From: Fimenecus sp045532175
GTDB lineage: Bacteria > Bacillota > Clostridia > Oscillospirales > Acutalibacteraceae
Direction of reading: 5' to 3'
DNA length: 64,000 nt
Assembly: GCA_045532175.1 (NCBI GenBank)
Contig: JAZSFK010000028.1
Coordinates: 1-64,000, forward strand
The notes under the pieces are model-generated. The model was given only the letters and a program-made list of their open reading frames with translations, ran no database searches and was not told the origin of the DNA. This document shows, piece after piece, positions 1 to 8,101 of this stretch (its first letter is position 1; each line of letters begins with the position of its first letter). Position numbers and translations under genes: made by a program.

Positions 1-2
1 GT

Positions 3-275
3 AAGTTTGATGCTTGGGATGAATTCTTCGATTTTTCAAAATGGTCAGAAGCATTCAATGAGTGTGGACTTACAACAGAGTTTTACGCAAATCGTCGCCG
101 AGAATACGATGAAATTCTACCTTGGGATGTTATGGATTATGGTATCCGTAAAGAATTCCTTATTGAAGAAAATAAAAAAGCACACGAAAGCGTTACAACC
201 CCACAATGCAGAATTAAGTGTGCAGCTTGTGGTGCAAATAAGTTGAACGGAGGTAAATGTGATGCCAGAAGTTAA
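3..275 (+). CDS. C-terminal end of a B12-binding-type radical SAM protein (partial)
   Basis: Only the last 90 codons are inside the window; the 5' part lies upstream. The frame reads through to TAA at 273-275. The peptide contains EILPWDVMDYGI followed by a Cys-rich end (CRIKCAACGANK). This is typical of the C-terminus of the large radical SAM proteins (TIGR03960-like) that are encoded just before DUF2344 proteins in Clostridia. The stop lies inside the start region of the next gene, so the two are translationally coupled. The catalytic CxxxCxxC radical SAM motif itself is not visible here. The family call rests on the tail motif plus the partner gene. Confidence 0.75.
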   Translation, partial: KFDAWDEFFDFSKWSEAFNECGLTTEFYANRRREYDEILPWDVMDYGIRKEFLIEENKKAHESVTTPQCRIKCAACGANKLNGGKCDARS

Positions 276-945
276 AAAATGGGCTATGGATGTACGGATG
301 TCCTTTCAAAAAACAGGTATGGCAAAGTTTATTTCCCATCTTGATACAGTTCGTTGCATTACCCGTGCTATGAAAAGAGCCAATGTACCAGTTTGGTTTA
401 CAGAAGGGTTTAATCCTCACGCATTTTTAACCTTTGCAATGCCATTGTCATTGGGCTTTGAAAGTCTTTGTGAAACAGTTGATTTCAGACTTATGGAAGA
501 AACAGATTTAAATGAGTTGGCAGAAAGAATTAACAATGCTCTTCCTGTTGATATTACTGTTAAAGAAATTTATACTTACGAAACCTCACCAAACGATATC
601 CGTTGGGCAGAGTATAAAATAATCTTTAATAATCCTGATAATCTTCTTTTGGGACAAGCAGAAAAAATCCTTTCTGCTGACGAAATTATGGTGCTTAAAA
701 AATCAAAAAAAGGCAGAAACAAGGTTGAAAAAGAAGTTAATATCAAAGAGCATATTAAATCTTTTGAATTGAATGAAGATAATGGCAAACTTATTCTTAA
801 TACTGTTTTATCATCAGGTACAAGTGTCAATATTAACCCAATGCTTTTGATTGGTGCTTTGGTTAAAGACACCCAAACCGACGAGCAAGATGTTGATATA
901 ATTAAAGTACAGTCATACACAGAAAATATGGAGATTTTCAGATAA
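259..945 (+). CDS. DUF2344 / radical SAM-linked protein (TIGR03936-like)
   Basis: The protein is about 228 residues. The N-terminal half carries the family hallmark: KTGMAKFISHLDTVR, then FTEGFNPHAFLTFAMPLSLG. In the family this domain accompanies the radical SAM protein encoded just upstream, and the pair is thought to act together, possibly on RNA; the reaction is not known to me. A GGAGG at 249-253 serves either GTG at 259 or ATG at 262. Spacing favours 262, giving one residue less. The start overlaps the end of the upstream gene by about 14 nt. The C-terminal third is Lys-rich and less conserved. Confidence 0.85.
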   Translation: MMPEVKKWAMDVRMSFQKTGMAKFISHLDTVRCITRAMKRANVPVWFTEGFNPHAFLTFAMPLSLGFESLCETVDFRLMEETDLNELAERINNALPVDITVKEIYTYETSPNDIRWAEYKIIFNNPDNLLLGQAEKILSADEIMVLKKSKKGRNKVEKEVNIKEHIKSFELNEDNGKLILNTVLSSGTSVNINPMLLIGALVKDTQTDEQDVDIIKVQSYTENMEIFR

Positions 946-948
946 TTT

Positions 949-2130
949 ATGGCAACATTATTAGTTATAATTATTTTTGTTACTTATGTGGGACTTGGAA
1001 TTCCCGACTCATTATTCGGTACAGCCTGGCCTGCAATTTATACTGAATTTGATTTGCCGATTTCATACTCGAATTTTGTAACCGGCTTGATGTACACAGG
1101 CACTATTGTCTCAAGTCTTTTGAGTGCAAGACTTACGAAAAAACTTGGAACACCATTGGTTGTGGCTATAAGTACAGCATTAACTGCTATTGCAATTCTT
1201 GGTTTTTCATTTTCCAAAAATATGTTTATGCTTTGTATTTGCACAATTCCGTTGGGACTTGGTGCAGGAGCAATCGATAACGTGTTGAATACCTATGTAG
1301 CATTGAACTATAAGGCAACACACGTAAATTTCCTGCACTGTTCTTATGGTGTTGGGGTTACCTTAAGTCCGTTTTTAATGTCACTGGCACTTGAAAACAG
1401 TAATAATTGGCAGGGTGGATACAGAACAATGTTTTTCTTCCAATCTGCCCTTACAGTAATGTGCTTTTTATCAATTCCTATATGGAATAGGGTTAAAACA
1501 CAAAAAGAAGAAGCAGGGGAAAAGGATGAAACAAGAGTTGTTTCAATTCCCGAACTTTTGAAAATTCCAATAGCAAGGTGGAGTCTTGTAATTTATTTTG
1601 GCTCATGTGCTGTTGAGTCCGTTTGCCTTGCGTGGGGTAGCACATTTCTTGTAAACTCCAAGGGGCTTACTCCTGATAAAGCTGCAGGAATGATTACATT
1701 CTATTTTATCGGAATGACCTTGGGTAGGTTTGTATCAGGACTTATTGCAAACAAAGTGTCATCTAAAAAGATTATTGTTATGGGTGAGATGGTTGTTTTT
1801 ATTGCAGTCATTCTCACATTCTTTAAAAATCCAATGTTTGCAACGGTTGGAATGTTTTTGATAGGTCTTGGAAACGGACCCGTTTTCCCGAATATGACTC
1901 ATTTGACTCCTATTCACATGGGTAGGGATATTTCACAGTCATTTATAGGACTTCAAGGTGCGGTTTCCTATGGAAGTATCTTAATTTCTCCAATAACCTT
2001 CGGCATACTTGTTGAGTATCTGTCAACAGATATTTTCAGCATATTCCAAGTAGTCGCCTTAATAATCACCATAATTGCAACAGTAATGATGTTAAGACAT
2101 TCAAAATCAACTCAACCAATGGTTGTATAA
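949..2130 (+). CDS. MFS transporter, fucose-permease-like
   Basis: A 393-residue integral membrane protein with about 12 hydrophobic segments. The first helix contains GLGIPDSLFGTAWPAIY, typical of FucP-like and related 'MFS sugar' carriers. The central cytoplasmic loop is charged (KTQKEEAGEKDETR, residues ~182-196). It starts 3 nt after the DUF2344 stop, with only a weak, distant GGAG, so it is probably co-transcribed. A clear paralogue is encoded at 19764-20924, sharing LPDSLFG near the N-terminus and NGPVFPN/GFGPIFPS late in the protein. The substrate cannot be read from the sequence. Confidence 0.85.
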   Translation: MATLLVIIIFVTYVGLGIPDSLFGTAWPAIYTEFDLPISYSNFVTGLMYTGTIVSSLLSARLTKKLGTPLVVAISTALTAIAILGFSFSKNMFMLCICTIPLGLGAGAIDNVLNTYVALNYKATHVNFLHCSYGVGVTLSPFLMSLALENSNNWQGGYRTMFFFQSALTVMCFLSIPIWNRVKTQKEEAGEKDETRVVSIPELLKIPIARWSLVIYFGSCAVESVCLAWGSTFLVNSKGLTPDKAAGMITFYFIGMTLGRFVSGLIANKVSSKKIIVMGEMVVFIAVILTFFKNPMFATVGMFLIGLGNGPVFPNMTHLTPIHMGRDISQSFIGLQGAVSYGSILISPITFGILVEYLSTDIFSIFQVVALIITIIATVMMLRHSKSTQPMVV

Positions 2131-2222
2131 TGAAAAATCAACCTTTATTACATTTACTTTTTTAAGATTTGACCATACAATGCAAGTGTAATCGGTTGCA
2201 AAATTTCGAAGGAGTGATTTTA

Positions 2223-2735
2223 GTGGAAAAAACAATAGGTAAAAAACTTTATGAATTGAGAAAACAATCAGGGTTTACACAAGATTATGTTGCAGAAAAA
2301 CTCGGAGTATCTGCACAGGCAGTATCTAAATGGGAAAATGATATTGCGTGTCCTGATATTATGACTTTACCAAGTATCGCACAACTTTATGGCATTACAA
2401 TTGATGAGCTTTTTAACAATGATGATATTCAATCAAACGTAAAATATGAGAAACCTGAACAAATTAACGAAGAAGATTTGGTTTTGCGTGTATATGTTGA
2501 TACTGTTCATGGTGACAAAATCAAGGTTACGTTGCCTTATCTTGTTGTGAAAGAATTTGTTAAGGCCGGTAAAAACATTTCAGCCGTTGTAGGTGGTACA
2601 GTTGTTTCAGGAGTTGACTTAAGCGGTATTGATTTTGATTTGATTTTTGGAATGGTTGCAAACGGTGTTTTGGGCGAGATTGTAAATGTGCAAACTCAAA
2701 ACAATGATATTGTTAGGGTGGTTGTTGAGAAATGA
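2223..2735 (+). CDS. XRE-family transcriptional regulator with C-terminal SHOCT-like half-domain
   Basis: A 170-residue protein. The N-terminal helix-turn-helix (LYELRKQSGFTQDYVAEKLG, then VSAQAVSKWENDIACPD) is a canonical Cro/CI-type DNA-binding domain. The C-terminal ~80 residues (DKIKVTLPYLVVKEFVKAG, then GEIVNVQTQNNDIVRVVVEK) form the beta-rich module common in clostridial XRE regulators. I chose GTG 2223 because GGAG at 2211-2214 lies 8 nt upstream; a longer frame from 2169 has no ribosome site. The stop overlaps the next start (ATGA), so the two are co-translated. It probably senses or controls a membrane or envelope process, by inference only. Confidence 0.85.
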   Translation: MEKTIGKKLYELRKQSGFTQDYVAEKLGVSAQAVSKWENDIACPDIMTLPSIAQLYGITIDELFNNDDIQSNVKYEKPEQINEEDLVLRVYVDTVHGDKIKVTLPYLVVKEFVKAGKNISAVVGGTVVSGVDLSGIDFDLIFGMVANGVLGEIVNVQTQNNDIVRVVVEK

Positions 2736-2971
2736 AGGTAGTTTACCCTAAAAATCAAGTTATTAAAACAACTAAAATTCCTAACTGGTTATTATTTAAC
2801 AGATTTTTATTTGGTCTGTTGAAGTTGTTTTTGCTTACTAAAAACATAGTTTTCTTAAAAGTTAAGTATAAACAAATAAAACCCGTGATAAAAATGGCAA
2901 AGCACTATAAAGATTTTGAAATAGTAAATGTGAAAAGCCGACAAGGTGATGAAGTTAAAATTTTACTTTAA
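2732..2971 (+). CDS. Small protein paired with the XRE regulator
   Basis: 79 residues, basic, with a hydrophobic stretch (LLFNRFLFGLLKLFLL, residues ~19-34) and a C-terminal end FEIVNVKSRQGDEVKILL. That ending resembles the last strand-turn-strand of the upstream regulator (GEIVNVQTQNNDIVRVVV). It overlaps the regulator by 4 nt (ATGA). The pair looks like a regulator and a small amphipathic partner sharing half of one domain type. No function is known to me. The short length and the coupling make it real rather than a chance frame. Confidence 0.6.
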   Translation: MKVVYPKNQVIKTTKIPNWLLFNRFLFGLLKLFLLTKNIVFLKVKYKQIKPVIKMAKHYKDFEIVNVKSRQGDEVKILL

Positions 2972-2994
2972 TTTCAAAAAATTCAAAAAAATGC

Positions 2995-3023
2995 TTGCAT
3001 TTTGTATTGACTTGTGATATTAT
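2995..3023 (+). promoter_or_regulatory. Promoter of rplS
   Basis: TTGCAT (2995-3000), 17-nt spacer, TATTAT (3018-3023). It sits between the small gene ending at 2971 and the L19 leader. Confidence 0.6.
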
Positions 3024-3029
3024 ATTTGA

Positions 3030-3126
3030 GCATTTGCGGTAGTCCGCAACAAAATAACTATTATCTCGGGTGGTCCTCTGCTGAACTTCGGTACGAACAC
3101 TTGAAGAATTTTTATCGGAGGTTAGT
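3030..3126 (+). ncRNA. L19 leader (ribosomal protein leader of rplS)
   Basis: The untranslated region between the promoter and rplS contains GGTGGTCCTCTGCTGAA, then CGGTACGAACACTTG. This matches the conserved core I know from Firmicutes L19 leaders (an autoregulatory element in front of rplS). A short 5' hairpin (TTGCGGTAGTCCGCAA, 3034-3049) precedes it. The leader ends at the GGAGG of rplS, so control is likely at translation initiation by excess L19. A covariance search for L19_leader would settle it. Confidence 0.7.
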
Positions 3127-3127
3127 T

Positions 3128-3469
3128 ATGGACGCATTAAAATTGATGACAGAGGGTTGCATCAAAGAAGCAAACCCGGCAATCAGAGTCGGAGACGTTG
3201 TTAAAGTACACGTTAAGATTCGTGAAGGCGAAAGAGAAAGAATTCAGGTATTCGAAGGAACAATCATTGCTCGCAAGGGTGCTGGTGTTTCTGAAACATT
3301 CACAGTACGTCGTGTATCATACGGTGTAGGTGTTGAAAGAGTATTCCCTGTAAATTCACCAAACGTTGCAAAGGTAGAAACAGTTAGACGCGGTAAGGTT
3401 CGCAGAAGTAAACTCTACTATCTTCGTGACAGAGTTGGTAAGGCTGCTAAAGTTAAAGAGCAGATATAA
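3128..3469 (+). CDS. rplS: 50S ribosomal protein L19
   Basis: 113 residues, the usual family length, with the L19 signatures RVGDVVKVHVKIREG, RIQVFEGTIIARKG and the C-terminal KVRRSKLYYLRDRVGKAAK. It binds at the 30S-50S interface. ATG 3128 has GGAGG 7 nt upstream; an in-frame extension back to 3014 runs through the structured leader and is not coding. The gene is alone here. In many Firmicutes rplS sits next to lepB-rbgA-rnhB, which in this genome is found about 51 kb downstream in the window. Confidence 0.97.
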   Translation: MDALKLMTEGCIKEANPAIRVGDVVKVHVKIREGERERIQVFEGTIIARKGAGVSETFTVRRVSYGVGVERVFPVNSPNVAKVETVRRGKVRRSKLYYLRDRVGKAAKVKEQI

Positions 3470-3487
3470 TCTAATCGTCAAAACAGA

Positions 3488-3512
3488 GCAGAGAGAAATC
3501 TCTGCTTTTTGT
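3488..3512 (+). terminator. Intrinsic terminator after rplS
   Basis: GCAGAGA / GAAA loop / TCTCTGC (3488-3505), followed by TTTTTGTTTTG. Confidence 0.85.
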
Positions 3513-3692
3513 TTTGTGAAGCCCAATAAAGCCAAACAATAATATGCCATAAATGCAAATCTTTATCGAATTTTCACTTTTTTCGCCGTTGATTTGCGTC
3601 AGCAAACCTGCCGTCTTAAAAGCAAAAATTCATCTAAATCTTTTGCATTTCTGGTGCAAGCAGTTTTTATTAAAATAAAAACCATATTTTGC
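3513..3692. other. Intergenic, no gene seen
   Basis: Between the rplS terminator and the prmA promoter. Open frames here on both strands lack ribosome sites and family features. I see one inverted repeat (TGCAAATC at 3553 and GATTTGC at 3591) and an AT-rich hairpin around 3664-3682 with no T-run, neither of which I can assign. Confidence 0.4.
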
Positions 3693-3722
3693 TTGACTTT
3701 ATTGCGCTTAAAATGTTCTAAT
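3693..3722 (+). promoter_or_regulatory. Putative promoter of prmA
   Basis: TTGACT (3693-3698), 18-nt spacer, TCTAAT (3717-3722). The start codon is ~70 nt further. Confidence 0.45.
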
Positions 3723-3790
3723 ATACATAATAGAAAATATAGGGACGATTCACGAATCACCCGAAAAAACAATAAGAAAAGAGAATTATT

Positions 3791-4714
3791 ATGGATTGGA
3801 CCGAAATTAAAATAGAAATTGATGCTGAAAATATTGACCGTGCAGCTGATATTGCAAGTATGGCTGTGCCTTATGGTATTTATATTGAGGATTATCGCAC
3901 ACTTGAGCAAGAGGCTTGGGAAATTGCTAACATCGACCTTATTGACGAAGAACTTCTTGCAAAGGACAGAACAAAGGGTTGCGTTCACATTTATATCTCA
4001 CCTGAAGAGAATTATAAAGAAGCAATTTCATTCTTAACAGAAAGATATGAAAGTGAAGAAATTCCCCATACAATTGAGTACAAACCCTGCAAAAATGAAG
4101 ACTGGGAAAACAACTGGAAAGAGTATTTCAAACCAATGAAAATCGGCGAAAAACTTCTTATCCGTCCACTCTGGATTGACGATTACGATGCAGAGGGCAG
4201 AGCAATATTGAGTATTGAGCCCGGACTTGCATTCGGTAGTGGTGGACATAATACAACAAGACTTTGCCTTGAAACACTTGAAAAGCACGTTAAAACAGGA
4301 GACAGTGTTCTTGACTGCGGTTGTGGTAGCGGTATCTTGTCCGTTGCATCACTTCTAATGGGTGCGGACACAGCAACAGGTGTTGATATTGATAAACTCG
4401 CGGTTAAAACAGCCATTGAAAATGGTAAAGTAAATGGATTCCACGCACCAAAATACAATATTCTCAATGGTAACCTTGTTGATAAAGTAACAGGCACTTT
4501 TGATGTTGTTGTTGCAAATATCGTTGCAGATATTATCATCCTTTTCTCATCACAAGTAGGGGATTTCTTAAAGGACGACGGTGTGTTCATCACATCAGGT
4601 ATTATTGAACCTCGTGAAGAAGAGGTTACAAAAGCATTCCACGATAACAACTTTGAAATCATTGAAAGATACGAAGACGGCGGATGGCTCTGCTTTGTAT
4701 GTAAAAAGAAATAA
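3791..4714 (+). CDS. prmA: Ribosomal protein L11 methyltransferase
   Basis: 307 residues. It trimethylates L11 using S-adenosylmethionine. The N-terminal ~120 residues form the L11-recognition domain, followed by a linker (WENNWKEYFKP). The Rossmann methyltransferase domain has the family-specific GSGGHNTTRLCLE and motif I LDCGCGSGILSVASLLMGA, then GVDID. The late NIVADII segment is the PrmA substrate-side motif (usually N[IL]xA). The usual GTGxHxTT is GSGGHNTT here, a conservative change. Nine nt separate it from the ArsC-like gene, so they form a small operon. Confidence 0.95.
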   Translation: MDWTEIKIEIDAENIDRAADIASMAVPYGIYIEDYRTLEQEAWEIANIDLIDEELLAKDRTKGCVHIYISPEENYKEAISFLTERYESEEIPHTIEYKPCKNEDWENNWKEYFKPMKIGEKLLIRPLWIDDYDAEGRAILSIEPGLAFGSGGHNTTRLCLETLEKHVKTGDSVLDCGCGSGILSVASLLMGADTATGVDIDKLAVKTAIENGKVNGFHAPKYNILNGNLVDKVTGTFDVVVANIVADIIILFSSQVGDFLKDDGVFITSGIIEPREEEVTKAFHDNNFEIIERYEDGGWLCFVCKKK

Positions 4715-4723
4715 GGTGAATTT

Positions 4724-5074
4724 ATGCTTTTTATTGAATATCCTAAATGTACAACTTGTCAGAAAGCTAAAAAGTTTCTTACAGATAATGGTGTGGAATT
4801 CATTGACCGCCATATTAAAGAAGAAAACCCAACTTACGAAGAGTTAAAATCGTGGTATCTTGAAAGTGGTTTACCATTAAAGAAATTTTTCAATACAAGC
4901 GGTCTTTTATATAAATCTATGGATTTAAAGAACAAACTTCCCGAAATGAGTGAAGAAGAACAGTTGAAACTGCTTTCTACTGACGGAATGCTTGTAAAAC
5001 GTCCTATTCTTGTTACAGATAGTAAAATTCTTGTAGGTTTTCGTGAAAACGAATGGCTTGATGAAATAAAATAG
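4724..5074 (+). CDS. ArsC/Spx-family thioredoxin-fold protein
   Basis: 116 residues, typical of the ArsC/Spx/YffB family. The N-terminal motif YPKCTTCQKAKKFL gives a CxxC (CTTC), where Spx has CTSC and classical ArsC has a single Cys. The C-terminal part contains LVKRPILV, the conserved cis-Pro segment, and FREN. It could be an arsenate-reductase-like thiol oxidoreductase or an Spx-type RNA polymerase partner. The CxxC fits a redox switch, but no Spx contact residues can be judged by eye. It is co-transcribed with prmA. Confidence 0.8.
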   Translation: MLFIEYPKCTTCQKAKKFLTDNGVEFIDRHIKEENPTYEELKSWYLESGLPLKKFFNTSGLLYKSMDLKNKLPEMSEEEQLKLLSTDGMLVKRPILVTDSKILVGFRENEWLDEIK

Positions 5075-5078
5075 TTCT

Positions 5079-5108
5079 ATACCGTCTCATATGAGGCGGT
5101 ATTTTTTT
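5079..5108 (+). terminator. Intrinsic terminator after the ArsC-like gene
   Basis: TACCGTCTCATATGAGGCGGTA hairpin (one G-T pair), followed by a T-run. Confidence 0.8.
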
Positions 5109-5111
5109 GTA

Positions 5112-5140
5112 TTGAAAAAAGAAATAATATCCAATATAAT
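5112..5140 (+). promoter_or_regulatory. Promoter of the GH5 gene
   Basis: TTGAAA (5112-5117), 17-nt spacer, TATAAT (5135-5140), 7 nt before the AAGGAG of the gene, so the leader is very short. Confidence 0.6.
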
Positions 5141-5161
5141 AAAGAAAAGGAGATGTGTTTT

Positions 5162-6418
5162 ATGAAAATTTTTACATCAATTTCACTTATCGTTTCAATT
5201 CTTTTGTCACTTCTAGGTGTTAATGTAACTCAACCCGATGCAAAACCTTTAACAGAGTATAATTATGAAAACACTTACGAAATGAGTATGCTTTCGGTTA
5301 ATAAAAAGGGATATCTTGTCAATGAAGAAGGTGACGAAATAGTCCTTAAAGGTGTGAATTTGGGCAACTGGCTTTTGTGGGAAACGTGGATGGGATTTGT
5401 GCCTGAATACACCCACGACTGGGCACATTATGACACACTTGAAGTATTAACAGAACGTTTTGGCACAGAAAAAACTGCCGAAATCGAAAAAGTATTTATG
5501 GATAATTTCATAACTGAAAATGATATTGCACAGATTGAAAAACTCGGTTTCAACTGTGTCCGTGTGCCATTCTGGTATCGTAATTTTATGAATGAAGACG
5601 GTACGTGGCTTACCGCAAATCACAATGAAAACCCGGGCTTCAAACGAATTGATTGGCTTATAGAAACTTGCGAAAAATATGGTATTTATATCATTCTTGA
5701 TATGCACGGTGCACCCGGCGGACAGAGTAAAAACCATAGTACAGGTAAGGCAGGACGAAATGAACTTTACGAAGTTGAAAGCAAAATGAATACTTGTGTT
5801 GAACTTTGGACAACAATTGCCGAGAGATATAAAGATAACGAGATAATTGCAGTTTATGACCTTCTTAATGAGCCACAAAATAATGGCGGATATTCAGGTG
5901 ACTATTCTTGGGAAGCAGGAAGTCAAGAAGCTGCCGCACAGACCAATAAAGCCTATGATATTCTCTATAAAGCAATAAGACAAGTTGACGAAAATCACAT
6001 AATTTCATTTGAAGGAATATGGTCAACAGAGGTCTTGCTGAATCCCGAAGAATGTGGCTACGAGAATGTTATGTATCAACTTCATATATACGATAAATCA
6101 ACCGATATGATTCGCTACCGTGTAAAAGAACTTCGTAAGGCAAGACGTGAGTGGGGCGTTGCAGTTTATAACGGCGAATATAATAATGGTGAAAACGAGT
6201 ATTTTGCTCAGATGCTTTATAAACTCTATGATATTAACCGTACAAAATGGAATTATAAAACCTACAATGCAGGCAGTCAGTGGGGAATATTCAACCAAAA
6301 TGTAAAACGAATTGACATTAAAACTGCATCTTATGAAGAGATAATCAGTTTTATTCTTGAAATAACTCCTACAAGCACATTCAAATTTAATGATGTTGAA
6401 ATGAGCAAATTGCTTTAA
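5162..6418 (+). CDS. Secreted GH5 glycoside hydrolase (exo-beta-1,3-glucanase-like)
   Basis: 418 residues. The N-terminal MKIFTSISLIVSILLSLLG is a signal peptide, so the enzyme acts outside the membrane. The barrel has KGVNLGNWLLWETW, then LDMHGAPGGQSKNHSTG, features of the yeast EXG1-like GH5 branch. The acid/base Glu is in LLNEP (E237) and the nucleophile Glu in YNGEY (E339). ATG 5162 is chosen over 5153 because AAGGAG at 5147-5152 abuts the latter but stands 9 nt before 5162. No carbohydrate-binding module or dockerin follows. Substrate is inferred: beta-1,3- or mixed-linkage glucan. Confidence 0.85.
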   Translation: MKIFTSISLIVSILLSLLGVNVTQPDAKPLTEYNYENTYEMSMLSVNKKGYLVNEEGDEIVLKGVNLGNWLLWETWMGFVPEYTHDWAHYDTLEVLTERFGTEKTAEIEKVFMDNFITENDIAQIEKLGFNCVRVPFWYRNFMNEDGTWLTANHNENPGFKRIDWLIETCEKYGIYIILDMHGAPGGQSKNHSTGKAGRNELYEVESKMNTCVELWTTIAERYKDNEIIAVYDLLNEPQNNGGYSGDYSWEAGSQEAAAQTNKAYDILYKAIRQVDENHIISFEGIWSTEVLLNPEECGYENVMYQLHIYDKSTDMIRYRVKELRKARREWGVAVYNGEYNNGENEYFAQMLYKLYDINRTKWNYKTYNAGSQWGIFNQNVKRIDIKTASYEEIISFILEITPTSTFKFNDVEMSKLL

Positions 6419-6423
6419 TTCTA

Positions 6424-6452
6424 TTGCGAAATCAGGTTTAAAGTGATATAAT
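6424..6452 (+). promoter_or_regulatory. Promoter of the arabinose operon
   Basis: TTGCGA (6424-6429), 17-nt spacer, TATAAT (6447-6452) with an extended TGA just before the -10. No AraR-like operator is obvious to me. Confidence 0.6.
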
Positions 6453-6489
6453 TTTATGGATAAATTTTCACAGTTGGGAGTTGGGAAAT

Positions 6490-8088
6490 TTGAATATTCA
6501 GGAAATTAAAAACCTAATTCAGAATGGTAATGCCGTGTTGGGTATTGAAATGGGTTCAACACGTATCAAAGCCGTTTTGATTGACGAAAAACATAATCCA
6601 ATTGCAAGTGGTTCACACGGTTGGGAAAACCGTTTTGAAAATGGTGTCTGGACATATCACCTTGATGATGTCTGGGCAGGATTACAGGATGCATACAGAA
6701 ATCTTAAAGCAGATGTTGAGGAACAATATGGTGTTAAACTCACTAAATTAAAAGCTATGGGCTTTTCTGCTATGATGCACGGTTATCTTCCATTTGATAA
6801 AGACGGAAAACAGCTTGCAGAATTCAGAACTTGGAGAAACACAATTACAGAGCAATCTGCAACAGAACTTACAGAGCTTTTTAAATTCAATATTCCGCAA
6901 CGTTGGAGTATTGCACATCTTTATCAAGCAATTTTAAACGACGAAGACCATCTTCCAAATATTGATTTCTTAACAACACTTGAGGGATATGTTCATTGGA
7001 TGCTTACGGGCGAAAAAGTAATCGGCATCGGCGAAGCAGCGGGTATGTTCCCGATAGACAGCACAAAGAATTGCTATGACGAGAAAATGGTTGAGCAGTT
7101 TGATGCTTTGGTTAAGGAAAAAGGTTATTCATTCAAACTCCTTGACATTCTTCCAAAGATTTTACTTGCAGGTGATAATGCAGGAACACTTACAAAGGAA
7201 GGTGCATTACTCCTTGACCCGACAGGCGAATTAGAAGCAGGTTGCCCACTTTGCCCGCCTGAGGGTGATGCCGGGACAGGAATGGTTGCAACAAACAGTG
7301 TTGCGGCAAAAACAGGTAACATTTCAGCAGGTACATCAATTTTCGGTATGATTGTTCTTGATAAAGCACTTTCAGATGTCTATACAGAAATTGATATGGT
7401 AACAACTCCGACAGGTAAGCCTGTTGCTATGGTACATTGTAATACCTGCACATCCGACCTTGACGCTTATGTAAAACTCTTTGCAGAAGTTTTAGCAAAT
7501 AGTGGTGTTGAAGTTAATAAACCTGCACTTTACGATATGCTTTATGCCGAGGCACTTAAAGGCGATGCAGATTGTAACGGTATCATCAGTTTCAATTACT
7601 ATTCAGGTGAGCCTGTAACAGATACTCAGGAAGGCAGACCGTTGCTTGCCAGAATGCCGGACACTAAATTCAGTCTTGCAAACTTTATGCGTGCACAGCT
7701 TTATGGCACAATGGCAACACTTCGCCTTGGTATGAACATTCTTTTCGATAAAGAAAATGTTCAGATTGAAAAGCTTTTAGGTCATGGCGGACTTTTCAAA
7801 ACTCCTGTTGTTGGTCAAAAGCTTATGGCAGGTGCTCTTAACACTCCGGTTGCAGTTATGGAAACTGCAGGTGAGGGTGGTGCTTGGGGTATTGCACTAC
7901 TTGCAGCATATATGGTAAACAAAGAAAACGAGCCACTTGAAGATTATCTTGAAAACAAAGTTTTTGCAGAGTACAAAGCAAGTGTTATTGAACCTGACAA
8001 AGCAGATGTTGACGGTTTCAATGAATATATTAAGAGATATAGTTTGGCGGTTGCAGTAGAAAAATCTGCTATTGCTAACTTAAAATAA
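6490..8088 (+). CDS. araB: FGGY-family carbohydrate kinase, presumed L-ribulokinase
   Basis: 532 residues. The N-terminal phosphate-binding motif is LGIEMGSTRIKAVLIDE, and a second ATPase segment is GNISAGTSIF. GHGGLFKTPVVGQKLMAGAL, near the C-terminus, is the FGGY nucleotide-side motif. It lies directly before araA and araD, so the likely reaction is ATP-dependent phosphorylation of L-ribulose. It differs from classical AraB in sequence, resembling the generic clostridial FGGY group, so specificity is inferred from context. TTG 6490 is chosen because GGGAG at 6476-6480 lies 9 nt upstream, while TTG 6481 touches it. Confidence 0.8.
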   Translation: MNIQEIKNLIQNGNAVLGIEMGSTRIKAVLIDEKHNPIASGSHGWENRFENGVWTYHLDDVWAGLQDAYRNLKADVEEQYGVKLTKLKAMGFSAMMHGYLPFDKDGKQLAEFRTWRNTITEQSATELTELFKFNIPQRWSIAHLYQAILNDEDHLPNIDFLTTLEGYVHWMLTGEKVIGIGEAAGMFPIDSTKNCYDEKMVEQFDALVKEKGYSFKLLDILPKILLAGDNAGTLTKEGALLLDPTGELEAGCPLCPPEGDAGTGMVATNSVAAKTGNISAGTSIFGMIVLDKALSDVYTEIDMVTTPTGKPVAMVHCNTCTSDLDAYVKLFAEVLANSGVEVNKPALYDMLYAEALKGDADCNGIISFNYYSGEPVTDTQEGRPLLARMPDTKFSLANFMRAQLYGTMATLRLGMNILFDKENVQIEKLLGHGGLFKTPVVGQKLMAGALNTPVAVMETAGEGGAWGIALLAAYMVNKENEPLEDYLENKVFAEYKASVIEPDKADVDGFNEYIKRYSLAVAVEKSAIANLK

Positions 8089-8101
8089 GGAGAAAAATAT
8101 T

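Noticed and set aside
3599..3988. A 129-codon minus-strand open frame across the prmA 5' region.
   Set aside because: It overlaps the prmA promoter and coding start, has no ribosome site and no recognisable motif.
4724..5074. Naming the ArsC/Spx-like gene as spx.
   Set aside because: CxxC is present, but residues that contact RNA polymerase cannot be judged by eye.
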